Assembly (NCBI RefSeq): GCF_015773195.1
Contig: NZ_JADWYK010000007.1
Coordinates: 62,001-126,000 of the forward strand
Origin: Hymenobacter guriensis
GTDB taxonomy: Bacteria; Bacteroidota; Bacteroidia; Cytophagales; Hymenobacteraceae
Length of the DNA: 64,000 nt
Direction: 5' to 3'
The position numbers were made by a program, and so were the translations under genes. The notes under the pieces were generated by a model. It had not been told where the DNA came from, searched no databases, and was given only the letters and a program-made list of their open reading frames with translations. Below are positions 7,604-17,027 of the stretch, piece by piece. Within the stretch, counting starts at the first letter, position 1. The number at the start of each line of letters is the position of its first letter.

Positions 7604-9895
7604 CTACAGGTTCTGCAGCACGAAGTTGGTCATCTGCCGGTAGAGGTGCAGGCGCGTGTTGCCGCCCGAAATGCCGTGGCTGCGGTTGGGGTAATAGAGC
7701 GTCTGGAAGTCCTTGTTGGCTTTCACCAGCGCATCCACGAAGGCCGTGGAGTTCTGGAAGTGCACGTTGTCGTCGCCGGTGCCGTGCACCAGCAGCAGCT
7801 TGCCGCGCAGCTTGTCGGCGTGCTGCACGGGGGAGTTGTCGTCGTAGCCCTGGGGGTTGTCCTGCGGAGTTTTCAGGAACCGCTCGGTGTACACCGTGTC
7901 GTAGTAGCGCCAGTTGGTTACGGGCGCCACCGAAATACCCATCTTGAAGATGTCGGCGTTTTTGGTCAGGGCCAGGGCCGTCATGTACCCGCCGAAGCTC
8001 CAGCCCCAGATGCCGATGCGGCTTTTATCCACGAAGGGCATCTGGCCCAGGTAGCGGGCGGCGGCAGCCTGGTCGTCGGTTTCGAGCTTGCCCAGGTTGG
8101 CGTAGGTGCTTTTCTTGAAAGCCGCGCCCCGGGCCCCGGTGCCACGGTTATCTACCGACACGATGATGTAGCCCTGCTGGGCCAGCAGCTGGTGCCAGAG
8201 GTAGTTGGTGAAGGCTATGCCTCCGCCCGCGTCGTCCTTCACCGTCTGGGAGCCGGGGCCGCCGTACACGTACATCAGCACGGGGTACTTTTTGCTGGGG
8301 TCGAAGTTGGCGGGCTTGAGAATGGAGGCCACCAAGGTCTGCTTGCTACCGTCTTCGTTGTTCAAGTCCAGGGGCATGAATTCCAGCTTGTTGAGGGTGT
8401 ACTCGCTGAGCTTTTGGCGCAGCCTGGCATTGTCTTCCAGCACTTTCACCAGCTTGCCATCCTGGCCGTTGCGCAAACTCACCACCTGCGGGTCGCCGGC
8501 CTCGGAGTGGTAGTTTAGGTAGTAGCGGCAGTCGGGGCTCATGTTTACCACGTCGGTGCCCCGCGGGGCGTCACTCAGCCGCACTTTGTCCTTGCCTTTC
8601 AGGCTGATGCGGTACAGATGGCGCTCCAGCGGCCGGTTCTGCATCAGCCCGATATTGGCCGTCGAGTAGGTGCCGTGCGTCAGCAGGCTGTTTTCGGTGC
8701 TGGTGTAGTATACGAAGCCCTTTTTCTCGTCAAACCCATCGATGCTGGTAATTTCCCAGTTGCCCTTGGTGAGTTGGCGCACCAGCTTGCCGTTCATGTC
8801 GTAGAGGTACAAATGGCGGTAGCCGTCCTTCTCGCTCGTAAACAGAAACTGCTTGCCGCCGGCCAGGTAGCGTAAATCGTCGGTCAGCTCCACGTAGGCC
8901 TTGTCAGTATCGGTGAGCACCACGCGGGTTTTACCGGTAGCGGCGTCGGCGTGCAGTATTTCCAGCTTGTTCTGCAGGCGGTTGAGGCGCCGGATGCTGA
9001 GCAGGTTGGGCGTCGCCGTCCAGCTTACCCGCGGAATGTACTGGTCGGTTTCGGTGCCCACGTCCAGCTTCGTGGTGCGGGCGGCGGCCACATCGTACAC
9101 GGCGGCCGTCACCACCGAGTTTTTCTCGCCGGCCTTGGGGTATTTAAAGCGGTAGTCTTTCGGGTACAGCGGCCCCCACACCTGCATGTTGTACTCCGGC
9201 ACCGGGCTTTCGTCGAAGCGCAGATAGGCCAGCTGCCGCGAGTCGGGCGACCAGCTAAAGGCCTGCGACATGTCGAATTCTTCCTCATACACCCAGTCGG
9301 CCCCGCCATTGATAATGCGGTTTTCGGCCCCGTCCGTCGTCACGGCCGTTTCCTGCATAGTCGCCAGATCGGTTACGTAGAGGTTGTTGGCGCGCACAAA
9401 GGCCACGCGCCGCCCGTCCGGCGAAAACGTGGCGTACAGCTGCTTGCCCGGCGCCTGGCTCAGGGGCGTGAGCTTTTTGGTGGCGCGGTCGTACACGAAA
9501 AAATATGACTTGCTGCTGCGCCGGTAAATCGGCTCGGTATCGGTACTGAACAAAATTTTCTGCTCATCGGCGTTGAAGCTGTAGCCATCCACCGGCAGTG
9601 GCTGGCTTTGACCGGGCAGCTTCAGGTCTTGTCCGGCCACCAGCGTCTGCACGGGCTGGCCGGTGGTCACATCGTTCTGCACCAGGTTGCCCTGGCTAAG
9701 CGAGGAGTAGTAGCGGCCATCCTTCATCCAGTTGAAGCCCGGCACCGATTTGGCCGCGAAGGTGCCTTTCTGCCAGATGTCTTCGAGGGTAATGGCTTGT
9801 TTTTGCTGGGCTACGGCCGCAGGTATAAACCCGGGCAGCAGGGCCGGGCTAGCCGCGGAAAGCAGCAGGGCTAGGCCGAGAAAGCGAAAATTCAT
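7604..9895 (-). CDS. Dipeptidyl peptidase IV (S9B serine peptidase)
   Basis: A 763-residue secreted prolyl dipeptidyl peptidase with an N-terminal signal peptide ending near AVAQQ, a beta-propeller domain (roughly residues 60-480) and a C-terminal alpha/beta hydrolase. The catalytic triad is S633 in GWSFGG, D708 in HGTGDDNVHF and H740 in NRSHGI. The tunnel glutamates that bind the substrate amino terminus are visible as YEEEFDM. Such enzymes clip X-Pro dipeptides in the periplasm during peptide scavenging. It is a single gene with its own terminator. Confidence 0.95.
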   Translation of the reverse strand: MNFRFLGLALLLSAASPALLPGFIPAAVAQQKQAITLEDIWQKGTFAAKSVPGFNWMKDGRYYSSLSQGNLVQNDVTTGQPVQTLVAGQDLKLPGQSQPLPVDGYSFNADEQKILFSTDTEPIYRRSSKSYFFVYDRATKKLTPLSQAPGKQLYATFSPDGRRVAFVRANNLYVTDLATMQETAVTTDGAENRIINGGADWVYEEEFDMSQAFSWSPDSRQLAYLRFDESPVPEYNMQVWGPLYPKDYRFKYPKAGEKNSVVTAAVYDVAAARTTKLDVGTETDQYIPRVSWTATPNLLSIRRLNRLQNKLEILHADAATGKTRVVLTDTDKAYVELTDDLRYLAGGKQFLFTSEKDGYRHLYLYDMNGKLVRQLTKGNWEITSIDGFDEKKGFVYYTSTENSLLTHGTYSTANIGLMQNRPLERHLYRISLKGKDKVRLSDAPRGTDVVNMSPDCRYYLNYHSEAGDPQVVSLRNGQDGKLVKVLEDNARLRQKLSEYTLNKLEFMPLDLNNEDGSKQTLVASILKPANFDPSKKYPVLMYVYGGPGSQTVKDDAGGGIAFTNYLWHQLLAQQGYIIVSVDNRGTGARGAAFKKSTYANLGKLETDDQAAAARYLGQMPFVDKSRIGIWGWSFGGYMTALALTKNADIFKMGISVAPVTNWRYYDTVYTERFLKTPQDNPQGYDDNSPVQHADKLRGKLLLVHGTGDDNVHFQNSTAFVDALVKANKDFQTLYYPNRSHGISGGNTRLHLYRQMTNFVLQNL

Positions 9896-10037
9896 GCGGG
9901 GAGGTAAAATGTCGGAGGGATTTAGCCGTTAAAGGTAGCGGGGCGCGGCGCAAAGTCCCGGGTTTTGGCGGCAGCGTTGCGCGGCCACCGCAACTTTCCC
10001 GCTGTGTTTGCCATCTTCCTGCCACCTTTGCAGCTAT

Positions 10038-10967
10038 ATGCCACGTCGTTTGAGTTTGTATGGAGTGCTGCTGAGCGCCGCCCTGGGTGCCTGCTCAGAT
10101 TCGGATTCGGGCCCTCGCCTCGACTTCATCGGAGCCACCGGCCTCACGTCCAACGACCGGGTGCTCACCACGCCCGGCGACTCCCTGGTAACGCGCGTTT
10201 TCGCCGATAACCGCGACGGCAAGGGCCCTGAACTGCGTCGCTTTACCATCAAGGTAGATTATACCCCGCTGACCAATGATACCGCTGCCGCCAACACGCC
10301 GGAGCTGGTGTATCTGGATCAGGCCGTTACCGGCTCCACTTTCTACTACCTGCAACGGTTCAGTGCCCGCACGCAGTCGGGCCGGGAGCGGTGGACGTTT
10401 GAGGTGGAAGATGTCGAGGGCAACAAAGACAGCCGCCGTTACCTGCTCACGGTCAATAACTCCGACTCGGCCCGCACCTTCCACTCTTACCAGGTGCCGC
10501 TGTACGCAGCCCGCAGTGCCACCAGCCGCAGTTCCCTGGCTGCCCGCGAGGGACTCGTGTTCCCGGCGTATCCGTTGCTTACGAACTCTACCCTGCAAGC
10601 CTCCATCGACCTAGTACTGATTCCGGCGGCGAATGGTACGGTAGCCCTGGCCGCGCCCAACGATGAGAGTGTAGCCGCCATGGCCGAAGCTGTGGGGGCC
10701 AACGCCTGGACAACGCGCAATGGTACCAGCCTGAAGGTTACCGCTCTCACGCCAGTTCAGTTTGATGCCCTGAATACCAGCGCCCTCATCACTTCTTCCT
10801 TTGATGCATCGCCGGCTGCCGTTGTACCCAATACCGGGGTGCTGGCCAAAGACCGGGTTATAGCTTTCCGTACGGCTACAGGCCGCACCGGGGCGCTGCA
10901 CGTGAAAGAGCTGTTTGGCACTACTGCCGCTCCGGCCGCCATTGTCCGCGTCAAAGTGAACCGATAG
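10038..10967 (+). CDS. Hypothetical lipoprotein
   Basis: A 309-residue protein that I do not recognise. The N-terminus MPRRLSLYG...SAALGAC is a lipoprotein signal peptide with a lipobox cysteine, followed by a Ser/Asp linker. The mature part is rich in beta-prone Thr/Val/Ser segments and may hold two Ig-like or beta-sandwich domains. An upstream frame start at 10008 would spoil the signal peptide, so the ATG at 10038 is chosen. It is transcribed alone, divergent from DPP IV, and ends at a strong bidirectional terminator. Confidence 0.7.
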   Translation: MPRRLSLYGVLLSAALGACSDSDSGPRLDFIGATGLTSNDRVLTTPGDSLVTRVFADNRDGKGPELRRFTIKVDYTPLTNDTAAANTPELVYLDQAVTGSTFYYLQRFSARTQSGRERWTFEVEDVEGNKDSRRYLLTVNNSDSARTFHSYQVPLYAARSATSRSSLAAREGLVFPAYPLLTNSTLQASIDLVLIPAANGTVALAAPNDESVAAMAEAVGANAWTTRNGTSLKVTALTPVQFDALNTSALITSSFDASPAAVVPNTGVLAKDRVIAFRTATGRTGALHVKELFGTTAAPAAIVRVKVNR

Positions 10968-10994
10968 TTGTTTCCAAGTCCATATCCATATACC

Positions 10995-11029
10995 AAAACA
11001 GGCCCGCCGGAAATCCGGCGGGCCTGTTT
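10995..11029. terminator. Bidirectional intrinsic terminator
   Basis: AAACAGGCCCGCCGG and CCGGCGGGCCTGTTT form a 15-bp perfect stem with an AAAT loop between convergent genes ending at 10967 and 11053. Confidence 0.9.
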
Positions 11030-11052
11030 AGTAAGATAAAAAACGGTTTGCG

Positions 11053-12576
11053 CTAGAACAGGAACCCAGCCGTAATCGAGGTAGTAAACCGGCTGCTTTC
11101 TATATTCACAATAGGCGTACGGTCGGAATCCACGGCTCCGTTGGCTTTGTAGAAGGTGTACGGGCTGTAGTACTGACGAGCCGTAGCGTATACGCCGGCT
11201 GCATCCAGAAAAAAGTTTTTCTGCCGTAGCCCTACCCCACCGGTAATGTAATTCTGGCTACGGTCCCCGTTTTCCAGTTTGTATGGGTCACCGTAGCGGG
11301 CAAAGCCGGCGCGCAGCCGGAAAATATCCAGCCGGGCTTCGCCGCCGACGCGCAGGTTTATTGCCTGCTTATAGCCCGCCCGTACGGCGTCGTTTTGGGA
11401 GCTGAAGTCGGTGGCATTGTTGGTGCCTTCATTGTCGCTGGTATTGCTGAGCCGGCCCTGCCCGTAGTTGACGTACTCTACGTCACCGCTCAGGAAGCCG
11501 AACTTGCCAATAACCACCGTAGCTCCGCCCGAAGCCCGAAACGGTGAAACCAGCGCGTAATCGTATTCACCCTCCGAGCCGGCGTTGGCTTCATTATAGT
11601 CCTGCCCGTCTACCGTCACAGTCCGGTCAAACTTCACATCCATCGTCGAGGTGAAATTTTCCGACAGCTGCATGTACGTGGGCGTTTGCACGGAAGCACC
11701 GATGCGCACGGCATCAACCGGCTGGTAGATGGCCCCGAAACGAGCATTAATGCCCGTACCTCGGACTTTCAGCGTCTCGCGGAAATCAACTGTGCTGAAA
11801 GCCGTGCCCGGCTCATTCGGGGTGGCAGGTGATGGGTCCGTGGCGTTAAATGTTTTCGTTGAGTTGAAGCGCGTGCTGAGGATACCGATGGCACCGCCCA
11901 GGTACAGCTTGTCACGGTAGCTGGCCCCATATCCAAAATCGAACTGAGTTTGGGAGCCCGTGTTGAGCACAGTTTCCGTCTGGGTTAGCGGGCCGGCATT
12001 TTCAAAGTCCTGCGGCACAAACAAGCCCTGGGCATCCTCCTCCGTTAGAAACGTCTGATAAGCCAGATCATCCAGCCCGGTTTCCTGCTGCGTGGTTGGG
12101 TTCCGGTTCAGGTACGAAAGTAAATCCTGATTAAGCGCTGGCTTATGCTGGTAGCGGAAGGCGGCGTTAAAATCATTTACCCGCGTGAGGCCAAATGCCA
12201 GGGTGCCGCCCCGCCACGGGTTATCCTCCGAATCAGGGCGCCGGTTGGCAAATACCATTCCCAGGCTGGCTACATGCAGGCTGTTGCGGTTGTCGGAGGA
12301 AGTAACGCCATCTATCCGGCTATCCGTGTTGCCCACGCCCAAGCCGGGAGTAAATGTGAATTCGGAACCCCGGTACAGGCCCAATCCGGCGGGGTTCGTG
12401 GAAAGGCTGCCTAAATCGGCGCCCAACGATACAGTGGCACCTCCAATGCCCAAGCTACGGGCGGTGCCGGCGGGCTGCGTCTGCGAATAGCGCAGCACAT
12501 CGGTTTCATTTTGGGCAAAGCTGTAGCTGGCAAGGCCCATCAGGGCCATGCTCAACCAATATTTTCGTTGTTTCAT
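11053..12576 (-). CDS. OmpP1/FadL-type outer membrane transport protein
   Basis: A 507-residue predicted outer membrane beta-barrel. The signal peptide ends at SYSFAQ, then GIGGATVSLGADLGSLSTNPAGLGLYRGSE matches the plug region of the FadL/TodX/OmpP1 family with its conserved NPAG. The rest alternates polar and aromatic residues in barrel strands, and the last residues GFLF give the terminal aromatic needed for barrel assembly. The family carries hydrophobic molecules across the outer membrane, but the ligand here is unknown. It lies downstream of a lipoprotein gene on the same strand. Confidence 0.82.
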   Translation of the reverse strand: MKQRKYWLSMALMGLASYSFAQNETDVLRYSQTQPAGTARSLGIGGATVSLGADLGSLSTNPAGLGLYRGSEFTFTPGLGVGNTDSRIDGVTSSDNRNSLHVASLGMVFANRRPDSEDNPWRGGTLAFGLTRVNDFNAAFRYQHKPALNQDLLSYLNRNPTTQQETGLDDLAYQTFLTEEDAQGLFVPQDFENAGPLTQTETVLNTGSQTQFDFGYGASYRDKLYLGGAIGILSTRFNSTKTFNATDPSPATPNEPGTAFSTVDFRETLKVRGTGINARFGAIYQPVDAVRIGASVQTPTYMQLSENFTSTMDVKFDRTVTVDGQDYNEANAGSEGEYDYALVSPFRASGGATVVIGKFGFLSGDVEYVNYGQGRLSNTSDNEGTNNATDFSSQNDAVRAGYKQAINLRVGGEARLDIFRLRAGFARYGDPYKLENGDRSQNYITGGVGLRQKNFFLDAAGVYATARQYYSPYTFYKANGAVDSDRTPIVNIESSRFTTSITAGFLF

Positions 12577-12630
12577 AGGAAGAGAGAAGGGAGAGTACGG
12601 GGTATGGGCCTGCTGAGCAATAAAGTACGG

Positions 12631-13857
12631 CTAGTTACGTCCCCGTCCGCGGCCACCACCGCCACTGTTGCTGGGAGCCGGTGAAGATGAGCGGGAAGGT
12701 GCGCTACTGGGCTCATAAGACCGCGTAGGCCGCTCGTACGAGCGGGAAGGCTGCTCAGAACGGGTGGGCTGCGCGGCCGGCGTTACGTCACGCTCCCGCT
12801 GGCGCCGGGGCTGGCTTTCCCCGGTTGCGTCACTCACATCCAGTACCCGGCGCCGCGGACGCACATCCGGCTGCTGGGCAGGGGTTTGCTCCGTACGAAC
12901 CACGGGCTCCGTAGCTGTTGAAGCTGGTACTGCCTCCGTTGCCCGCCCGCTGCTACGCGTGTCGATGGGCGTTTCGGTCACATTGCCCCGGGTTGAGGTC
13001 GTCATACGGCCGCGGGGGTCAGCAGTGCCTTCGGTGGCGCGTCCCCGACCCGATGCTGGTTGGGTAGTGTTGTCACCGGCAACTATGCCGCCCGTAGCCG
13101 GAGGTGTAGTGGGCTGGTTGGCGCGTCCCCCCCCGGGGGTAGAGGTACGGCCGCCGTTGAACCGCTCCCGGTTAATGCCCGTGCCAGCCGTTACACCGGA
13201 GCTCCGGTCCCGGCGCGGACCGTAGTTCACATTGCGGCGCGGGCCCCCGCCCCAGTTGCCACCGCCGTAATAGGGGCTGTCGTAGTACCCGTTATAGTAG
13301 CCATTGTAATAGCCCGTACGGTAGCCCCAGCCGTAGCCGCCCCAGCCCCCATAGGAGCGGTATGGCCAGCCGATGTTGATGCTAACGTAAGGGCTATAGC
13401 CATAGTAGCCGTACGAAGGGCCCCAGGGCGAGTAAGCGTAGGGATTATAGCCCCACGGGTCCCAGGAGTTGGTGTAAGCGTAGGAATAGTAGCTGGGCGC
13501 GAAGCTCCAGTAGCTGGGCTGATGAAAACGGCGAATGCGCGCGGCATAGTCGTAATCGTAGTCATCATAATAAGCATCGTCGGTATAGACGGTAGTGCTA
13601 CCGGAAGAATAGCCGCCGTCCTGGCTGTACTGCGCATCAGAGGAAGCAGTAGGCGCGGTGGTAGATGACTGTTGGTCCGTTACCTCCGGCTGGCGGTTCT
13701 GCATCACGGCTGCATAAGCCGGGTTTTCCGTGGTGCGGTCCTTGGAAGAATAATATACACCGTCGGTTTCCGTGGAAGTGACGGCGGGGATGCTGGCGCA
13801 GCCACCCAGCGCGAGCAAGGCCACGGCCGACAAGCAGGAAGTTAAGTACGTTTTCAT
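12631..13857 (-). CDS. Tyr/Gly-rich lipoprotein with Arg/Ser/Pro-rich tail
   Basis: A 408-residue protein with a lipoprotein signal (lipobox LALGGC). After a Ser/Thr-rich linker, about residues 90-215 are strikingly rich in Tyr, Gly and Trp (for example YYNGYYNGYYDSPYYGG). The remainder is low in hydrophobics, rich in Arg, Ser, Thr and Pro, and ends in GGGGRGRGRN. Composition suggests a surface-exposed, partly disordered structural lipoprotein; I assign no function. It is divergent from proS across a 196-bp spacer and is followed by the FadL-like gene in the same direction. Confidence 0.75.
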   Translation of the reverse strand: MKTYLTSCLSAVALLALGGCASIPAVTSTETDGVYYSSKDRTTENPAYAAVMQNRQPEVTDQQSSTTAPTASSDAQYSQDGGYSSGSTTVYTDDAYYDDYDYDYAARIRRFHQPSYWSFAPSYYSYAYTNSWDPWGYNPYAYSPWGPSYGYYGYSPYVSINIGWPYRSYGGWGGYGWGYRTGYYNGYYNGYYDSPYYGGGNWGGGPRRNVNYGPRRDRSSGVTAGTGINRERFNGGRTSTPGGGRANQPTTPPATGGIVAGDNTTQPASGRGRATEGTADPRGRMTTSTRGNVTETPIDTRSSGRATEAVPASTATEPVVRTEQTPAQQPDVRPRRRVLDVSDATGESQPRRQRERDVTPAAQPTRSEQPSRSYERPTRSYEPSSAPSRSSSPAPSNSGGGGRGRGRN

Positions 13858-14053
13858 AGTCTGCCTACGCGAAAAGTGAGTGGGTCAAGGAGAAGATGCC
13901 AGCCGAAAAGTAACCGTTGCATGGGCAGACTGGCCAACCGCACATTGCTCCGGTATAATAACGTAATTTCGCCCCGAAACGGTGCCCTTTTCTCTACTCA
14001 AATCTTGTACCAGATTGGGGAACTTTTTCACTATACTCAAAGATACGCCCAAC

Positions 14054-15529
14054 ATGAGCAAAAGCCTGCCGAAGCGGAGCGAAGATTACTCGCTATGGTA
14101 CAATGAATTGGTGAAGCGCGCCGGGCTGGCCGAAAACTCGGCCGTGCGCGGCTGTATGGTGATTAAGCCCTACGGCTACGCCATCTGGGAGAAAATGCAG
14201 CGTACGCTCGACGATATGTTCAAGCGCACCGGCCACCAGAATGCCTACTTCCCGCTGTTCGTGCCCAAAAGCCTGTTTGAGGCCGAGGAAAAAAATGCCG
14301 AAGGCTTTGCCAAGGAATGCGCTGTAGTAACGCACTACCGCCTGCAGACCGACCCCGACCGGCCCGGCAAGTTGCGCGTGGACCCCAACGCCAAGCTGGA
14401 AGAAGAGCTGGTGGTGCGCCCCACTTCCGAGGCCATTATCTGGAGCACCTACAAAGGCTGGATTCAAAGCTACCGCGACCTGCCCCTGCTCATCAACCAG
14501 TGGGCCAACGTGGTGCGCTGGGAAATGCGCACCCGCCTGTTTCTGCGCACCGCCGAGTTTCTGTGGCAGGAAGGCCATACGGCCCACGCTACCGCCGAAG
14601 AAGCCCTGGCCGAAACCCGCCAGATGCTGGACGTGTACGCTGAGTTTGCCGAAGAGCACCTGGCCCTGCCCGTGGTGAAAGGCGTGAAAACCGAGAACGA
14701 GCGGTTTGCGGGCGCCGTGGAAACCTATTGCATTGAGGGGATGATGCAGGATGGCAAGGCACTGCAGGCGGGCACCAGCCACTTTCTGGGGCAGAACTTT
14801 GCCAAGGCGTTTGACGTGCAGTTTCAAACCAAGGAAGGCAGCCTGGAGCATGTGTGGGGTACCAGCTGGGGCGTGAGTACCCGCCTGATGGGTGCCCTCG
14901 TCATGGCGCACTCCGACGACGAAGGCCTGGTGCTGCCACCCAAGCTGGCGCCTATTCAGGTCGTCATCGTGCCCATTTACAAAACCGGCCAGCTCGACGA
15001 GCTGCTAGAGCGCATCCGTCCCATTCAGATGGGTTTGATTGCCCGCGGTATTTCGGTGAAGATTGATGACCGTGACACGGAGCGCCCCGGCTATAAGTTT
15101 GCCGAGTGGGAGTTGAAAGGCGTGCCCGTGCGCTTGGCTGTGGGTATGCGCGACCTGGACGCCGGTACCGTGGAAGTGGCCCGCCGCGACACCAAGGAGA
15201 AAATGAACCTGCCACTCACGGATATCGTGGCCAGCATCGACCAACTGCTGCAGGACATTCAGGCTAACATCTACCGCCGGGCCCTGGAGTTCCGCAACAC
15301 ACACACCACCCGCGTGGAAAGCTACGAGGAGTTCAAGCAGGTGCTCGATGGCAAAGGCGGCTTTGTGGTAGCGCACTACGACGGGACTTCCGAAACCGAG
15401 GAGCGCATCAAGGAAGAAACCAAGGCCACCATCCGCTGCCTAGCCCTGAACGAACCCGACGAAGACGGCATTTGCATTCTGACGGGCAAGCCCAGCGTGC
15501 GGCGCGCCTATTTCGCCCGGGCGTATTAA
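14054..15529 (+). CDS. proS: Prolyl-tRNA synthetase, type 3 (eukaryote/archaeal-like)
   Basis: A 491-residue class II aminoacyl-tRNA synthetase that charges tRNA-Pro. The short N-terminus, motif 2 region [27 protein letters not shown] split by the usual spacing, [14 protein letters not shown], and motif 3 [14 protein letters not shown] identify ProRS. It lacks the large insertion of typical bacterial type 1 enzymes and has the C-terminal extension ending in AYFARAY, as in type 3 enzymes. The ATG at 14054 gives the family N-terminus [13 protein letters not shown]; the longer frame from 13982 is not needed. Confidence 0.95.
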   Translation: MSKSLPKRSEDYSLWYNELVKRAGLAENSAVRGCMVIKPYGYAIWEKMQRTLDDMFKRTGHQNAYFPLFVPKSLFEAEEKNAEGFAKECAVVTHYRLQTDPDRPGKLRVDPNAKLEEELVVRPTSEAIIWSTYKGWIQSYRDLPLLINQWANVVRWEMRTRLFLRTAEFLWQEGHTAHATAEEALAETRQMLDVYAEFAEEHLALPVVKGVKTENERFAGAVETYCIEGMMQDGKALQAGTSHFLGQNFAKAFDVQFQTKEGSLEHVWGTSWGVSTRLMGALVMAHSDDEGLVLPPKLAPIQVVIVPIYKTGQLDELLERIRPIQMGLIARGISVKIDDRDTERPGYKFAEWELKGVPVRLAVGMRDLDAGTVEVARRDTKEKMNLPLTDIVASIDQLLQDIQANIYRRALEFRNTHTTRVESYEEFKQVLDGKGGFVVAHYDGTSETEERIKEETKATIRCLALNEPDEDGICILTGKPSVRRAYFARAY

Positions 15530-15562
15530 CCACGGATTCCGGCGGATTTCGCGAATCTTGTA
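15530..15562. repeat. Degenerate CCACGGATT-word repeat after proS
   Basis: Directly after the proS TAA come ACCACGGATT, CCGGCGGATT and TCGCGAATC, three degenerate roughly 10-bp units. It is short and one-armed, and shares the flush-with-stop placement of the other spacer elements. Confidence 0.45.
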
Positions 15563-15578
15563 GACGGCCTCAAGCACC

Positions 15579-15614
15579 AAACGGCGCTGCTTTCCCGGGA
15601 AAGAAGCGCCGTTT
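15579..15614. terminator. Bidirectional terminator between proS and the DinB-like gene
   Basis: AAACGGCGCTGCTTTC and GAAAGAAGCGCCGTTT form a long near-perfect stem around CCCGG. It lies between convergent genes ending at 15529 and 15642. Confidence 0.85.
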
Positions 15615-15641
15615 AGCATTATGAAAAAGAAAGCGGAACTC

Positions 15642-16223
15642 TCAAACAACCAAGCGCGGAGCCGTTTCCTGTTGCGCGGTGTATTGCTGTAGCACACGTT
15701 GGGCCTGTTGCATGTGGCGCTGCTGGTGGGCCACCACAAACAGCAACGCCTCACCGATGCGCAACTTCAGCACCCGAAAAAACTCCACCGGCACGGCCTT
15801 GCGGTTCAGGTCGGTCGTTTCGGCTTGGCGTAGGAGTTCCAGCAGGGTTTCCTGATGCTGCCGAAACTCCACCAATACGTCCCAGCTCAGGGCGCTTTGG
15901 CTGGGGTTCATGTGCTTGAGGGTTTTCTGCAGCTTGCGGTTCTCAGGCCGTACTGTTTCGTACGACTTGCGGCCGAGCCAGCTGAAGCCTACTTCCGCAT
16001 CAGTGCCTGCTTTGCGCCCGGCTGCCAGGGCTTTGCGCAGCGCCGGGTTGTAGAAGCGGCTGTAGCGGTTAAGATGCTCTAGGCATTCCAGCACGCTCCA
16101 GCTGGTAGCGCTGGGCTTAAACTGTAGCGCCTGACCGTTGCGGGGCTCCAGTTCGGTGCTGAGGACGGCAAGCAGCTCGTGCACCTGGTTGTGGAGCTGC
16201 TGCAGGAAGGGTTGGGTTTTCAT
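15642..16223 (-). CDS. DinB-like four-helix protein
   Basis: A 193-residue protein of the DinB/YfiT-like superfamily. The pattern WSVLECLEHLNRYSRFY near residues 42-58 and the late HQQRHMQQAQRVL are the typical helix segments, with histidines in the usual metal-binding places. Members include thiol-dependent metal enzymes, but many have no known role. It follows a Crp-family regulator gene on the same strand, so the two may be cotranscribed. No substrate is evident. Confidence 0.75.
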   Translation of the reverse strand: MKTQPFLQQLHNQVHELLAVLSTELEPRNGQALQFKPSATSWSVLECLEHLNRYSRFYNPALRKALAAGRKAGTDAEVGFSWLGRKSYETVRPENRKLQKTLKHMNPSQSALSWDVLVEFRQHQETLLELLRQAETTDLNRKAVPVEFFRVLKLRIGEALLFVVAHQQRHMQQAQRVLQQYTAQQETAPRLVV

Positions 16224-16285
16224 AGCCAGAAATGGACGTGAGCTGAAGAAGTTGAACCCGTCAAAAGTCCGGCTTGCCCGGCTGC

Positions 16286-16311
16286 AAAATCTTGATTTCG
16301 CGCAAGATTTT
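16286..16311 (-). terminator. Weak hairpin at the end of the Crp-family gene
   Basis: AAAATCTTG (16286-16294) pairs with CAAGATTTT (16303-16311) and overlaps the stop codon of the leftward regulator. It lacks a separate T tract, so it may only attenuate read-through into the DinB-like gene. Confidence 0.35.
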
Positions 16312-16906
16312 AGCGCAGGCGGCTCAGGGTTTCGGGCGTCATGCGCAGGTAGGAGGCAATGTACTTGCGCGGCACCAGTTGAAACAGGTGCGGGCTGCGG
16401 GCCCGCAGCCGGTCGAGGCGGCGCTGGGGCTCAGGCAGCAGCAAGTCTATTTCCCGCTCGATGCGCCCTACCACGGCCCGCTCCATCTCAGCCCGCCAGA
16501 ACCGCCCGATATTGGGCCGGCTTTCCACCAACTCCAGCAAATCAGCACGGGTTATAGCCAGCAGGCGGCTGGCTTTCAGGGTTTGAATACTATAAGAAGA
16601 CGGACGCCCTTCCACAAACGACGGAAACGAGCAGATAAGCGTGCTGGCGTAGCCGAAGCCCACGCAGATTTCCTCGTGCTGGGTGGGCAGAAAAATACGC
16701 AGCACGCCTTCGTCTATAAAGTACAAATAGTGGTCGGTCTGGCCGGGCTGGATGAGGAAGTCGCCGCGGCGCAGCTGCACCGGGCGCTGCCAACGGCTCA
16801 CCAGTGCATCAATGTCGGCGGCCGTAAGCCCCGGCACATGGTGCAGCAGTTGGCGCAGGCGCTGCGGGCCCAGTGCTTCAGTGGAACGGGAAGCTGGTTC
16901 AGCCAT
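16310..16906 (-). CDS. Crp/Fnr-family transcriptional regulator
   Basis: A 198-residue regulator with an N-terminal cyclic-nucleotide-binding fold (RRGDFLIQPGQTDHYLYFI and EEGVLRIF-like strands) and a C-terminal winged helix whose recognition segment is PRKYIASYLRMTPETLSRLR. Bacteroidota members of this type often lack the residues for cAMP binding and respond to unknown signals, so the ligand is left open. The ATG at 16906 is favoured over an upstream GTG at 16930. It is divergent from nfeD-floA across about 120 bp and could regulate that pair; this is inference. Confidence 0.85.
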   Translation of the reverse strand: MAEPASRSTEALGPQRLRQLLHHVPGLTAADIDALVSRWQRPVQLRRGDFLIQPGQTDHYLYFIDEGVLRIFLPTQHEEICVGFGYASTLICSFPSFVEGRPSSYSIQTLKASRLLAITRADLLELVESRPNIGRFWRAEMERAVVGRIEREIDLLLPEPQRRLDRLRARSPHLFQLVPRKYIASYLRMTPETLSRLR

Positions 16907-17027
16907 CAGGCAAATACATTGGTCAGCCACTTTGGCGGCTCACCGGCAAATTACGGTGCCGGCCTCATTTTGCGCAGCTATTCTGCGTATCTTCCCCTGC
17001 TTCTAGCACTCAACTTTCCCGTTGCTT

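Noticed and set aside
7592-8518. 308-residue plus-strand frame at the DPP IV end
   Set aside because: Antisense to the catalytic domain of DPP IV, with Val/Gly/His-rich shadow composition.
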